A stretch of DNA of 64,000 nucleotides from Cryptomeria japonica (GCF_030272615.1 NC_081406.1:114361783-114425782), one strand, 5' to 3'; shown: positions 25,401-37,497, counted from the first letter of the stretch. The notes: a model not told the origin generated them from the letters alone. Made by a program: numbers and translations.

Positions 25401-26561
25401 TCACCAGTAATGTGATGTGAACATCCGAAATCTATAATCCATTCATATTTTTCTTCAATTTTAGCTGTCAGGGTTTGTTCTATTGGTGGAATAGTAGGTG
25501 TCGGTTGATCTTCTATTATTGCAACAAAATCCCATCCATTGTCTCCAGATTCTTCATCAGAATCATCAGTATCTCCTTCATCACCATAGTAACATGATTT
25601 GTCTCTATTCTTCTTAAATCTGTATCTTTGATATTCAGGGTTAGGCTTATATATTCTTTTAGCTTCTTCTCTCAATCTTGCATGTCTGTCCGAACATCTA
25701 GATGCCATATGACCAATTTTATTACAATTAAAACATTTAAAAGGTGCTTTACCTTCATACTTACTTCCAATAGGACCTTTAGACATTTTTCTTGCAAATA
25801 GTGCTTCAAGCTCTTCAAGTTCTTCATTTTCCTTTCTGACATCTTCAAGTTATTTTGCATAGAGTGCTTTCCAATTAGATTTATTAGTTGATGATGAAGA
25901 TGTCGCAGATGATGATTCTTTGAAAGAAATATGTCTTAATTGTAGCAACAAGACCAAATTCCTCAAGCTCAAATGCTGAAAGTTTTCCAACAAAGGTATC
26001 TCTAGATACTAATGTATTAGGCATAGTTATTAACTCATTAATAGCAGTCACTTTTATTTTGTATGCTAGTGGCAATTCTCTTAAAACTTTAGAAATAATT
26101 TCATCTTCACTTAAGGAACCTCCACAACATTGTATTCCTGAAACAATTTCATTAACCCTTTCCATAAAAGAAAAGATTCTTTCATCTTCTTCCATTTTCA
26201 AATTTTCATACCTGACCCAGGAGCATTCCAGTTTCACAATTTTGACAATGGTATCTCCTTCATTCAATGTCCCCAACTTATCCCAAATAACTTTAGTAGT
26301 AGATCGATCTGATAATCCCATGATTTGCTGATCTGACAAGGTGCTCAAAAGTGCTTCTCTTTCTTTGCAATCATTCTCTTGATCCTTACCCAATGTAAGA
26401 GGATTAGGCTGAACCAATGTAGGACCAAAATAGTCATTCTATGTAACATCCCATATGTATTTTCCAATGCAATTTGGATGTGTCTCCATTCTGATCTTCC
26501 ATATACCATAAATAGTTCCATCAAGTTTCGGACTATCCTTCCTAAAAAAGTTAGTTGCCAT
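22438..26561 (-). pseudogene. Element G copia Gag-Pol polyprotein (broken)
   Basis: The ATG at 26561 opens MATNFFRKDSPKLDG. Domains on the minus strand: UBN2-type Gag (to about 25880; WVRYENLKMEEDERIFSFME); knuckle CFNCNKIGHMASRC (25694-25735); protease WIIDFGCSHH, with the catalytic DSG changed to DFG; GAG-pre-integrase LWHKRLYHVNFD; integrase with LIIDDYSRMCWV, LRSNQGGEF (second Asp changed to Asn) and ERKNGT; RT with [24 protein letters not shown] and FFVDDIIFGG; RNase H with LSTTESEYVA and YCDNSAAI; end near 22438. Stops interrupt, for example before RLRKALYG and within RNase H. It would process itself into particle and replication proteins. It is dead now. Confidence 0.92.
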
Positions 26562-26603
26562 AGAATCTCCTCAAGTTGTTAAACTTCTGCAAACAGAGGA
26601 CTT

Positions 26604-26618
26604 GGCTTTGATACCAAT
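26604..26618 (-). promoter_or_regulatory. Primer-binding site of element G
   Basis: The minus strand reads ATTGGTATCAAAGCC directly after the 5' LTR end CCTAACA. Initiator-Met tRNA type. Confidence 0.85.
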
Positions 26619-27685
26619 TGTTAGGACCCTGAGGCAACTAAGAGGGGGGGGGGGTGAATCAGTTGTCAAATAATTTTATCTCAAATACAACTTTAACTTA
26701 ATACTAGTAAACCAAACTAAATGTTGGTAAACAAATTAATAGTTAATAATGGTACCAATGAAACTTAATGCATGAAACAGAAAGAGAAACAATATCCAAA
26801 ACACATAACACAGAAATTTGTACGTGGAAACCTTGTAAGGAGAAAAACCATGGTGGGAAACCTTTCCCAAAATCAGATGATACTTGTGTAGATAGTATAT
26901 GTTTACAAATGGGGTCTGCACATGCAGAAAGACTAGTTGCCTAGATCTCATTGCTCAAACACAAAATAGGAGTCACACTGACTACAAAATGGATGATTAA
27001 ATCCAATGATAATATATTTCTCAAAGTAGCATCTCTAATGCTAGATTTAGAACCGGTTAAGCTTTGATTGTCTTCTTCAAACCTTCCTTGAATCTTCAAA
27101 TGATGACTACATGAGTAGCTCTACTTATATTCGCATATATCGAATATCACAACCTTATAATACCTTATTACCACCACCTCTATATATTAATATAATAATT
27201 GATATCTTACATATATATTAAAACCTAAGACCAAATGTGTAGGTCGGCTCACTAAGAAAATTACAATAAAAATCAATTACAACAAGTCAAGATGTGATGC
27301 ATCATGTCAGCTCAACAACAATATTAATTGATTAAACTATCTCCATAACATGTTGTGCTGATCTGGAATAGATAATGCATGTCGGTCCATAACCTAGACC
27401 AATTTACCAGTAATAGAAAATATGTCAACCCGATTAGACCAATAACCAAATCTCCAAAACCAAGTGTCTAAACCATGTCTTCAACATAACCAAGTGATCT
27501 CCAGATGATAACAAGTTATCCTCAGTGTCGATGAACAATATAACCTATCGGTGATCCAAATACTGGTGACTATGCATAAGTCACTGAACTTGCCGGTGAA
27601 CATAATCAAAGATATCCAGAAGGATAGGTGTTGATGAGTGTTGACATCAATGACAAAACCATGCAATATATCCATAATACCAACA
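26619..27685 (-). repeat. 5' LTR of element G
   Basis: TGTTAGGACCC...ATACCAACA, 1067 bp, matching 21076-22094 throughout. It includes a G11 run at 26643-26653, where the other copy has G6. Confidence 0.9.
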
Positions 27686-28009
27686 CATTGAGCTCTAGGC
27701 TATTGGCCTTCCTACATGTGTAGGCCCCTTTTGTATAAGTAATATTTATTCATATTGGCCAGTGAGTAAATATTATGGGTCACAAATCCCACTGAGGTTT
27801 TTCCCCTACCGGGTTTCCTCATTAAAATATTTGTGTTATGGTGTGCATTGATGGTTATTCTTCTTTTTCTATTTACTGCATTATTATTTGTTTACCGATA
27901 TACTAATTTGGGTTATAAAGTTGCAAACAAGTTTAAATCTTACATCAACTGGTTAGACATTGATTCACCCCCCCTCTTAGTGTCTTTGGGAGTGTCGTAG
28001 CATCTAACA
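27686..28009 (+). repeat. 5' LTR of element A, right part
   Basis: Resumes 'cattgagctctaggc', matching 46565-46889. Terminal hairpin at 27956-27984; ends GCATCTAACA. Confidence 0.88.
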
Positions 28010-28024
28010 ATTGGTATTAGGGCC
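28010..28024 (+). promoter_or_regulatory. Primer-binding site of element A
   Basis: ATTGGTATTAGGGCC directly after the LTR. It is a decayed TGGTATCAGAGCC, initiator-Met tRNA type. Confidence 0.8.
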
Positions 28025-28080
28025 TAGTCCTCTATTTGCAGAAGCCTAACAACTTGAGGAAGATTTTGAAACCAATACCA

Positions 28081-29171
28081 ATGGAAAGTTTAAGACAACA
28101 GTTGGAAGGAGCTCTTGAAGATTTTGATGCAGAAAAATTGAAGAATATAAAACTGGAAGATGAACTTAGAACTGCTCTAGAATTCATCAAAGCACTTCAA
28201 GATAGCCTTGTTATAGAAAATAATAAGAGAAAAGAATTACACATGCAATTGCAAAATCAAGATGATGAAGAAAAACAAACTCTTAGAGATATTGCAGAGA
28301 AATTGAGAGAAGAGAATAGTAACATGAAGAATGAGATGCAAGGTTTAACCATGAGACTATGCAAGGATATTGAAGATAGAAAGAAGAATGAAGAAGATTT
28401 GGCCAGAAGACTCAATGAAAGATCAGATGAATCTATAAGGTTTGTTTATGAAATGATATGCTTAAAACTGATTTGATTCACATGCAACATGATAAAGAGG
28501 GACTTTTGAGACAAGTTAGCACTTTGGAAAGCGAGTTGATCACTGCAAATGAATACAAAGACAAATTCAAGAAGAGTTCAGATAATCTTGATGATATACT
28601 AAAAAGTTAGAAACCTAATGGAGAAACAATTGGACTTGGATTTGAAGATGGAGAAAGTTCTGGGACTGCAAACAATCATGATCACAGCAAATTGGTAAGA
28701 CAACCTAATTCTTATAAATTCAATGGAAAATGTTTTAATTGCAACAAATTTAGTCATAGAGAAAATCAATGCAAATTTAGGAATAATCAGAATACAAACT
28801 CACCCACCGGTCAATGTTCCAAATGCAACAAAAATGGTCATAACTAAGATAGTTGCAGAATGAATGTGAAATGTTATGTTTGTGGTAGATTTGGACATTT
28901 ATCTAATCAATACAGAACTCAAACCAGTCAAGGTTATGGAAAAGCTATTCGAAGAAACAATGTAACTTGTTATGCATGTAACTAGATTGGGCATATTGGA
29001 AAATTTTGTAGAAGAAAGAGTTTACTAGCTAACAATAAAGGATCTAATGATAAAGGCAAAGAAAAGGTGACTAAAATCAAGCAAGAATTTTCTAAACAAT
29101 AGATTAGGAAGCAGGATCAGAGAAGTGATGAATCTATCACTGCACCAATAGAAGATTCTTCATCTAACTAA
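28081..29171 (+). pseudogene. ORF1 of element A: coiled coil plus four CCHC knuckles
   Basis: ATG at 28081 (MESLRQQLEG). Residues 1-130 are a heptad-rich coiled coil. A frameshift near 28455 shifts into the frame carrying SSDNLDDILKS. Knuckles at about 28730-29010: CFNCNKFSHRENQC, CSKCNKNGHN-stop-DSC, CYVCGRFGHLSNQY (last Cys now Tyr) and CYACN-stop-IGHIGKFC. A basic tail ends at TAA 29169-29171. It is the best preserved knuckle row of the three copies. Likely role: nucleic-acid-binding Gag of a non-autonomous element. Confidence 0.8.
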
Positions 29172-29472
29172 GGAATAATCCTTAGGGATAAGGCAACCAA
29201 ATGAAAATCATGCATTTTACCCTCAGTTGGTGGTAAGAAGTTATATTTCTTCTTTACTAGCAGATATGTGGAGTTTTTACATCACTGACAAAGCATTTAA
29301 TGTGGTTGTAAGTTAACTTTTGGTTATTAAAGCACTTGAACTTCTCATTTGAATTCACCAAAGCATTCAAGTATTCAAGGAGAGTGAAATTGAGAAAAGG
29401 CATCCCAAGGTAAAGCAGCAAAGGTCTTTTTAGAACATTCAAGGATTTCCTAAAAGGTATTTATCTTTCACA

Positions 29473-30863
29473 ATGGCATCTTCATCTTTTGTTCCCAAAT
29501 TCGTAGCAAACCCTACCATTCTGGAGAACATAAAATGACCTGGACCCACTTTTAAGATCATTCCTAAGATAGCAAAACTGGATGACTACCTTGGTGCATT
29601 TTTGCAAATTCTGAAAAAAGTCGCATTTACTAAAAACCCTAGGGCATACATACATTGTTGCATAGAAAGTTTGGGATCTAAAGATTTGATGAACATGTAC
29701 ATGAATGTAATCACTGACAAGAATGGGGTAGTGAAACTGGAACATAAGGTAGTTGAGGATTTAGGCTTCATAGATATCCTCCATATGCCATAATTCTCAA
29801 ATGAAGCATCCGCTATGTTCTTAATAGGGTTCACAATGAATTGATGTGGTTGGACTCAGTATTTAAGATTACTAAGGAAGCTATCAGGGCTATTACTGGT
29901 TTATCCTCCAGTGCTTTTAAACCTGACAACAAGAAAATCCCTAACAAAGAGGTTATGAGCTTAACTAGAGCTACATATGACAATGGGTCACTTAGGGTCA
30001 ATGATATAAAGGATACAAATGTTAAATTTGCTAGCATGGTTATTGGCTATAAAGTTGGTCATACAAACATGTTGAATTATGTATCTAGTTCATGCATTCA
30101 TAGTGCTCATGAGATGATTATAAATAATGAAAAAATTGGCATCTGTTAATGGTTAAAAGGTGAATTGCTAGAGAATTTGGATAAAATAAAAGGTGGTAAG
30201 AAATGAACCTTCAAATTTGGAAGTCTGATTGTATGTTTAATGCTTTACTTTTCTAAAGAGATCCGTGGTATAGGACACAAGGATTTTGCCTATGATATTT
30301 TTGTTGGAAAATAGATAAAGGAGGTAATTACCGGTATGGGAGATAATAGTGGTGAGTTGGTAAAAGATTACTTCAAGATTTTTCAAACTAAAATGAAACA
30401 GAGAGAAAGGATTACATAGAGAATTGTAGATAAATATGATAAACAGATATGCTTTGTAGTAAAAAGAGATGAAATGTGGATGGAAGAAGTTAGACCTGGG
30501 ACTATTTGGATTACAGAGATGGGATATGAGGTGGATATTCACATCTTAGATTCATATGCAAAAATCCTATTAGATGCTCCACCGAAACCTTCTGAAGAAA
30601 TTTCTGATAGTGCTGAAATAATAGAGAAAGATGTAAACATGGTGAAACAAAGAAATAAAAGAGAAAAGATAATGAGATATGCTTCAAAAGTGGTTAAAGA
30701 GGTAGCTCACATTTCCCCTGTGGCTACTTCATCTGATTCTGATGATGAAAGGGTAGCTGAATTCAAGAGAGTGGAAAGGAAAAGAAAAAACTCACCGGCA
30801 CCTAAGGCACCTAATACTCTTACACCAAAAGAGTTGATCAATGAAATAATTCTTTTGGTGTAA
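29473..30863 (+). pseudogene. ORF2 of element A, unknown protein, C-terminus deleted
   Basis: ATG at 29473 (MASSSFVPKF). A frameshift near 29800 and several stops break it. The conserved block at 29860-30130 reads ITKEAIRAITGLSSSAF, SLTRATYDNGSLRVNDIKD, FASMVIGYKVG, IHSAHEMIINN. It is followed by FGSLIVCLMLYFSKEI and WITEMGYEVDIHILDSYAKI. It ends inside PKELINEI, which in F (STQELINEI, near 11810) is followed by about 1.6 kb more. The last codons and stop lie in a 28-bp inverted repeat that marks the deletion. Function unknown. Confidence 0.72.
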
Positions 30864-30878
30864 GAGTATTAGGTGCCT
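30805..30878. repeat. Perfect 28-bp inverted repeat at the ORF2 truncation
   Basis: Arms 30805-30832 and 30851-30878 are exact reverse complements, with an 18-base loop. The left arm is original ORF2 coding sequence. The right arm is a copied inversion that is followed at once by the 3' UTR. Confidence 0.9.
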
Positions 30879-30913
30879 ATTGTTGGATATCAGCTTTTGG
30901 ATTTTTCTCATGA

Positions 30914-30942
30914 GTGTTGCCATCAATGCCAAAGGGGGAGAT
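30914..30942 (+). promoter_or_regulatory. PPT of element A with pairing arm
   Basis: AAAGGGGGAGAT (30931-30942) precedes the 3' LTR. Arm 30914-30933 can pair with 30978-30996. Confidence 0.8.
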
Positions 30943-31323
30943 CATTGGCATTATACACTCAGAGGAGAATAGTTGATGTTATCATTGATGCCAACCAACT
31001 AGTAACATGGTTTATAAGCTATACCGGCAGTAGACATCATCTATCAGCGTCGACAGTTACTACAAAGGTTATTCACACCGACACCCAGTTACATCAGTAG
31101 CAGACTATCAACATCCAGAGCCAACATGGAAATTATATTGTTTTGTATTGTAATATCATATTTGTATAGCCGAAATGATGTATTGTAAAGACTCATATAT
31201 GTATGAGATCTTGTAGGTCATTTTGAAATGTAGTATGTGATAGATGGAATGTAATTAGGAAATGAATGTAAGTGGTATATGAGAGTGAATAACTGTATAT
31301 GCATTTTGATGTAATTATAAAAT
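30943..31323 (+). repeat. 3' LTR of element A, left part
   Basis: Matches 20549-20900 ('ttggcattatacactcag', 'gagatcttgtag'). Interrupted by H at 31323 and resumes at 46409. Confidence 0.88.
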
Positions 31324-32392
31324 TGTTAGGTCCCAGAGACAACTAAGAGGGGGGGGGGGGGTGAATCAGTTATCAAATAAATTCAAACCAAAAACAACTT
31401 AACCAACCTTAATGCTTAATACTGGTAAACCAAATTTTATGTCGGTAGATAGTTTATCAGTTAATTGCAGTATTGATAAAGATTAATGCATGAAACAGAA
31501 AGACAATAACATCCACAACACATAACACCAATATTTGTACGTGGAAACCCTATAAGGGGAAAAACAATGGTGGGAAACCTTACCCACAATCAGATGATAC
31601 TACTGCAGATAGTATGTGTATACAAATGGAGTCTGCACATGCAGAAAGGCCAAGCACTTAGAGCTCACTACTCAAACACAAATAGGAGTCACACTAACTA
31701 CAATTGGATGGTTAAATCCAATAAAGATGTACTGCTCAAAATAGCATCTTTCTATGCTGGATTCAGTACCAGTGTAGTTCTGATTGTCTTCACAAAATCC
31801 TCCTTCAACCTTCAAATGATGTCTGCATGTAAAGCTCTGCTTATTCTCGCATATACCAAATTATTTCTTTCTTCGCATTCCACACTTGATCTTACAAATA
31901 AGATCTTACATTTATATCATAGCCTAAGACCAATTTTAGTAGGTCAGCTCTAAAGGATATTACAATAAAATCATTTTACAAGTAAATCAATAACCAATGC
32001 AATAACCAATTCAACATGTCAGCTTGATGCATTTACAACAATAATAAATTATCTCCAAAGTGTGTCGTGCTGATCTAGAATAGATAAGCCTGTCGGTGCT
32101 TATCCTGGACCTATGTGCTGGTAACAGCAAATATGCAAACATGAATATACCAATGAACAAATCTCCAAGACAAAGTGTCCAAATGATGTCTTCAACTTAA
32201 CACGTGTTTTCCATATCATTCCAAGTGTCAATGAACATTATATCCTGTCGATGTACCAGATACCGATGACTGTGCATAAGTCACTTACTTGCCAGTGAAC
32301 ATTGTCGATTCTTCAAAGTGCTAGAGTTGATAAGTGTTAATAGGTATTGACATCAATGACAAAACCATATCAACATAACCAAAGTACCAACA
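31324..32392 (-). repeat. 3' LTR of element H
   Basis: TGTTAGGTCCCAGAG...GTACCAACA, 1069 bp, with a G12 run at 31351-31362 in the terminal hairpin. The antisense PPT atctccccctttgg follows. Confidence 0.9.
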
Positions 32393-32421
32393 ATCTCCCC
32401 CTTTGGCATTGATGGCAACAC
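32393..32421 (-). promoter_or_regulatory. PPT of element H with pairing arm
   Basis: The minus strand reads GCCAAAGGGGGAGAT. Arm 32402-32421 can pair with about 32346-32363. A secondary tract GTCAAAGGGGGAGAGATAT lies at about 32590-32608. Confidence 0.8.
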
Positions 32422-32761
32422 AAGATGGAAAAACCATCAAAGTGCCAAAACAAAAATGCTAAATACCAAAAACCAACAATCTCCCAAAAGAGATCATAAG
32501 CAAAAATCAAAATATAGATACAGAGAGTAATCAATCTCTCCCCAAGTGAATAATCTCTCCCCAAAAGATAATGTGTTTTTCCATAGATATCTCTCCCCCT
32601 TTGACATCAAATGCCAAAGCTTAATACAAAACTAGATTCAAATACAAAATACCAATCAATTCAGTATACCAACTACTCCCCCTGAGAAGTAGCTTCCTCA
32701 TCAAAGCTGGAGTAAAAGATTTCTCTATTAATTCTATCGGTTGATGACAAACATCAAATGT

Positions 32762-35700
32762 CTAAGTCTCTACTAGTGGGGGTATGACCCCAAGCTGATC
32801 TCTGAGGTATTCAAAGGTCTCCTTAGGTAGAGTTTTAGTGAAGATATCTGCAATCTGCTCTATAGTATTCACATAAACCAGTTTTACTTCTTTTGCTTCA
32901 ACATTCTCTTTCAGAAAATTCAGTTTGATAGATACATATTTGGTTTTAGAATTTTATATCGGATTCTTAGATATATCAATTGCTGTAGTGTTGCCACAAT
33001 AGATAGTTATAGGTTCCTTGCATTTTACCTTTATGTCCTTCAACATTTGCTTAAGCCATAATATCTGTGTATAGTTAGTTGCTACTGCGACATATTCTGA
33101 TTCTACTGTTGATAAAGATGTGCAACTCTATTTCTTACTTAACCAATAAATTAATCTGCTTCCAAGAAAAAATGCTCTATTGATGGTGCTTTTTCTATCA
33201 TCCACATCTCCTACCTAATTTGCATCTATGTATTCACATAATTCAAAGTTTTCATCTCTAGGATACCATAAGCCAAGATTTGTAGTGCCTTGTAAGTACC
33301 GGAAAATCCTTTTTACTGCTGATTCATGATTGTCTCTAGGATTACTCTGAAATCTTGAAACAATACATACTACATTCATAATATCAAGTCTTGTTTGTGT
33401 CAAATACAGTAAACCTCCTATCATAGATTTGTACCTAGTCAGATTAATAGGTGTAGATTCATCCCTTAATTATAATTTGTCATTTGTAGTCATAGGTGTG
33501 CTTACTGGTTTAGATTTTTCCATCCCAAATTTCTTTAGTAACTCCTTCAAGTACTTGGATTGACTCAAGAATATACCTTTATCAGTCTATGAAATCTGCA
33601 ATCCAAAAAAAGAATTTTATTTCTCCAATCATAGATATTTCAAATTCTTGTTGCATTTCAATAGAAAAGTCTTTACATAATCCATCTTCTCCTCCAAAGA
33701 TTATATCATCAACAAAAACTTCTATAACCAAGATGTCATCATTAGTCACTTTGTAGTATAAGTTGTTCTCAGCATTACCTTTAGAAAAAACAATCTTCAA
33801 AAGATACTTATCCAATCTTGCATACCAAGTTCTTGGAGCTTGCTTCAACCCATACAAAGCTTTCCTTAACCTGCAAACCATATCTTTGTTATATGTCAAA
33901 GAAAATCCATTAGGTTGCTCAATGTAAACTTCTTCTCAAGATCTCCATTCAGAAATGCACATTTAATATCCATTTGATATACTTTGTAGTTCTTGTGTGC
34001 TGTAAAAGCCAACAATAATCTGACTACCTTAATTCTAGCTACCGGTGCAAAGGTTTCATTATAATCAATTCTTTCTTTCTGAGAATATCCCTTGCACACT
34101 ACTCTTTCTTTATTTCTGATTACCTTACCATCTTCATTAAGTTTTTTTCTGAATACCCATTTAGTTCCAATCACATTTTTGTCTTTAGGTCTAGGAACTA
34201 ATGTCCATGTTTTATTCTTCTCAATTTGTTCTATTTATTCTTCCATAGCTTTAATCTAGTGTTTATCTTCACATGCCTCATTAACTGATGATGGTTCAAT
34301 TTGAGAAATAAGACACACCTCTTCATTTGTTAGTCTTCCTTTTGCAATAACTCCTTTATACTTGTTTCCAATTATCGGATCTTCAGAGTGATTCAGTCTT
34401 ACATACCGGGGTGTCTTTGTTTGTTGTTGTTCCTCAGTTACAGTGGAATTTTTAGATGATATCGGTGTAACTGGATCTTCATTCTGTACTGATGGGTTCA
34501 ATGTAGGTTCATTTGCCAGTATTTTTATTGCTAGTTCAGAGTCTATATACCTTGAAGTTCCTCTAAATTGTTCATCAATCTTCACATTTGTACTCTCAAC
34601 AATTTTTTGTAATCTCTTGTTAAAACATCTATATGCCTTGCTCTTATATGAATAACCAAGAAATATTCCTTCATCACTTCTAGGATCAAATTTTCCAACA
34701 TACTCATCTTTTCTAATATAGCATTTACTTCCAAATATTCTGAAATATTTAAGAGTAGGAGTAATACCAAACCATAATTCATGAGGGGTCTTACCAATTT
34801 CACCTTTAATGTGAACTTTGTTAAATGTATAGACTGTTGTTCTTACTACCTCTCTCCAATATACATGTGGTAGATTTTCTTTTGATAACATACTTCTAGC
34901 TGCATCCAAGATAGTTTCGGTTTTCCTTTCTACAACTCCATTCTATTGTGGTGTCTGGGGTGCTGATAGCTGTCTTCTGATTCCATTCACTTCATAGAAT
35001 GCATTAAATTCCTTAGATGTAAATTCACCTCCTTGATCTAATCTTAGACATTTAATTTTCTTACCGGTTTCATTTTCTACCATTGCTTTGAATAGTTTGA
35101 ACTTCCCAAGTGCTTCTGATTTTTCTCTGAGAAAAGTAACCCAACACATTCTAGAATAGTCATCAATGATTAGCATGAAATATCTATCACCTTGTAAACT
35201 TTTAGTTCTGGGTGGACCACATAAATTAGTATGAATTAAGTCAAGATCATTAATGGATTTTTCTGGAATACTTTTAAAAGATGCTCTAACTTGTTTTCCA
35301 AATTGACATTCCTTACATACCAGATTGTGAGGCTTAACAATCTTAGGTAAATCTCTAACTGCCTTAGTAGTATTGATTTTTACCATGCAACCAAAATTTA
35401 CATGATAGGGTCTCTTATTCCATAGCCAACATTCATCAATATGAGCAATCAAACATGTCTTTTCACTATTATTCAAATCAAATATGTTACCTCTAGTTTG
35501 ATTACTGGTTGCAATTTCCAAACCAGTTCTGCACATAATTTTGCATTTACCATTCTTGAATTGTAACTGAAATCTTTTTTCAACTAATTGACCAACACTT
35601 AGAAGATTATGCTTTAAACCTTCTACATAGTAAACATTGTCAGTATTATGCTTACCATCAAGAGATATTGTACCTTTTCCTTTGATCAAACAAGCTTTAT

Positions 35701-36060
35701 CATCTCCAAATCTTACTAGGCCTCCATTATATTCCTTAAAGTTCAAGAATTTACCTTTATCACCAGTCATGTGATGTGAACGTCCTGAATCAATGATCTA
35801 TTCATCCTTAACTTTGATTTTAGCTTCCAGGGCCTATTCTATCGGTTGAACAGTAGGTGCTAGTTGATCTTCTATTATAGCAACAACAACCCATCCATTG
35901 TCTGCCAGATCCTCATCAGAATCATCAGTGACTCCTTCATCAGCAAGATAACAAGATTTATCTTTATTCTTCTTAAATCTGTATCTCTGATATTTAGGGT
36001 TAGTCTTGTATGTTCTTCTAGCTTCTTCTCTTAGTCTAGCATCTCTATCGAGGCATCTTA
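32762..36060 (-). pseudogene. Element H Pol part (protease to RNase H), broken
   Basis: Minus-strand continuation of the H polyprotein downstream of insertion I. Protease IIDSGRSHHMTGDKG keeps DSG, but the preceding Trp is a stop. GAG-pre-integrase LWNKRPYHVNFG. Integrase with LIIDDYSRMCWV, LRLDQGGEF (Asp kept) and a TAG at 34943-34945 just before NGV-ERK. RT with FVDDIIFGGEDG intact. RNase H has lost pieces to stops. End near 32762. It shares the integrase TAG with element I. Confidence 0.9.
36056..36060. repeat. Target-site duplication of element I (left copy)
   Basis: TCTTA here, TCTTG at 42781-42785. The uninterrupted sequence inside I itself (about 40793) reads GCATCTTGAAG, so TCTTG is the original. 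Confidence 0.8.
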
Positions 36061-37135
36061 TGTTAGGTCCCGAGGACAACTGAGAGGGGGAGGGGGGGTG
36101 AATCAGTTGTCTTAAAATATTAAACCAAAAATCACTTAATCAAATTACTGTTTAATACCAATGAAACAGTCTATGATACCAATGAAACAAATTAACTGAT
36201 AAATGCAATACCACTAAAGATTAATGCATGAAACCAAAAGACAAAGTCATCCACAACACATAACACAAATATTTGTATGTGGAAACCCTGTAAGGGGAAA
36301 AACCATGGTGGGAAACCTTACCCACAATTAGATGATACTATTGCAGATAGTAAGTGTACATAAATGGGATCTGTACATGCAAAAAGGCCAAGCGCCTAGA
36401 GCTCACTGCTCAAACACAAATGGGAGTCACACTGACTACAATTGGATGGTTAAGTCCAATAAGAATGTATTGCTTAAAATAGCATCTTCATATGCTAGAT
36501 TCAGTACCGATGTAATGCTGATATGCTTTCACAAAACCCTAGCTTTACCTTCAAATTATGTCTTCATGTATAGCTCTACTTAATCTTGCATATATCTTCA
36601 CACACAACCTTCTTCGCATTCCACAATTGATCTTACATTTAAGATCTTACATTTATACCATAATCTAAGACCAATTATAGTAGGTCGGCTCTACAAGATA
36701 TTACAATAAAATCATTTTATAAATAATACAATATTGGATGCAATAATCGATTGAGCATGTTGGCTCAATGTATTTACAACATGAATCAATTATCTTCATA
36801 GCATGCCATGTTGATCTGGAAGAGTTAAACCTACCAGTGTAACCCTAGATAACCCTAGACCTATTTGCCAGTAAAAGCAAATATGCAAACATGAATAAGC
36901 TAATAGACAAATTTCCAAGATACGATGTCCAAGCAATGTCTTCAATAGTACCAAGTATTTTCCATGTCGTTCCAAGTGCCAGTGATAAATGTATCCTGCC
37001 GGTGAACCATATACCAGTGACTGTGCATTAGTTGCTTGCTTGCCGGTGAATGTTGCTAGATCTCCAATGTGCCAGAGTTGATAAGTGTTTAGTAGGTGTT
37101 GACATCAATGAAAAAACCATACCAGAATACCAACA
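36061..37135 (-). repeat. 3' LTR of element I
   Basis: 1075 bp, nearly identical to 41711-42780. Terminal hairpin with an interrupted G-run (gagggggaggggggg). Antisense PPT follows at 37136. Confidence 0.92.
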
Positions 37136-37164
37136 ATCTCCCCCTTTGGCATTGATGGAAACAC
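37136..37164 (-). promoter_or_regulatory. PPT of element I with pairing arm
   Basis: The minus strand reads GCCAAAGGGGGAGAT. Arm 37145-37164 can pair with 37096-37115 across the LTR edge. A secondary tract (AAAGGGGGAGAGATTGG) is near 37313-37330. Confidence 0.8.
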
Positions 37165-37497
37165 AAGATGGAAAAACCATCAAAGTGCCAAAACAGAAAT
37201 GCCAAATACCAAAAACCAACAATCTCCCAAAAGATTATTACTGAGTTCAAAAACCAAAATCAACAATCTCTCCCCCTTGGAGTAACATGTATCTTTCTGT
37301 GTTTTTCTATACCAATCTCTCCCCCTTTTACATAAAATGCCAAAGTTACAACAAAATACCATTTGTTAGTTTCATATACAAAATACCAACTAATTTCAAT
37401 GTACCAACTACTCCCCCTGAGAAGTAGCTTCCTCATCAAAGCTGGATTAAGAATATATCTCTGTTAATTCTATCGGTTGATGATAGACATCAACTCT

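Larger units (their letters stand above)
21076..27685 (-). mobile_element. Element G: antisense copia retrotransposon
   Basis: LTRs at 21076-22094 and 26619-27685, with PBS, Gag-pol and PPT in minus orientation. Flanks are TAGTG (left) and CATTG (right). The uninterrupted site in the sister LTR at 46561-46580 reads GAGCAGTGAGC, so both are one-step decays of an original CAGTG duplication. All copia domains are present, but with many stops. Confidence 0.92.

Noticed and set aside
26643-31362. Runs of 11-12 G as quadruplex signals
   Set aside because: They are slippage expansions of the hairpin loop run, with length differing between LTR copies. The hairpin itself is the conserved part.
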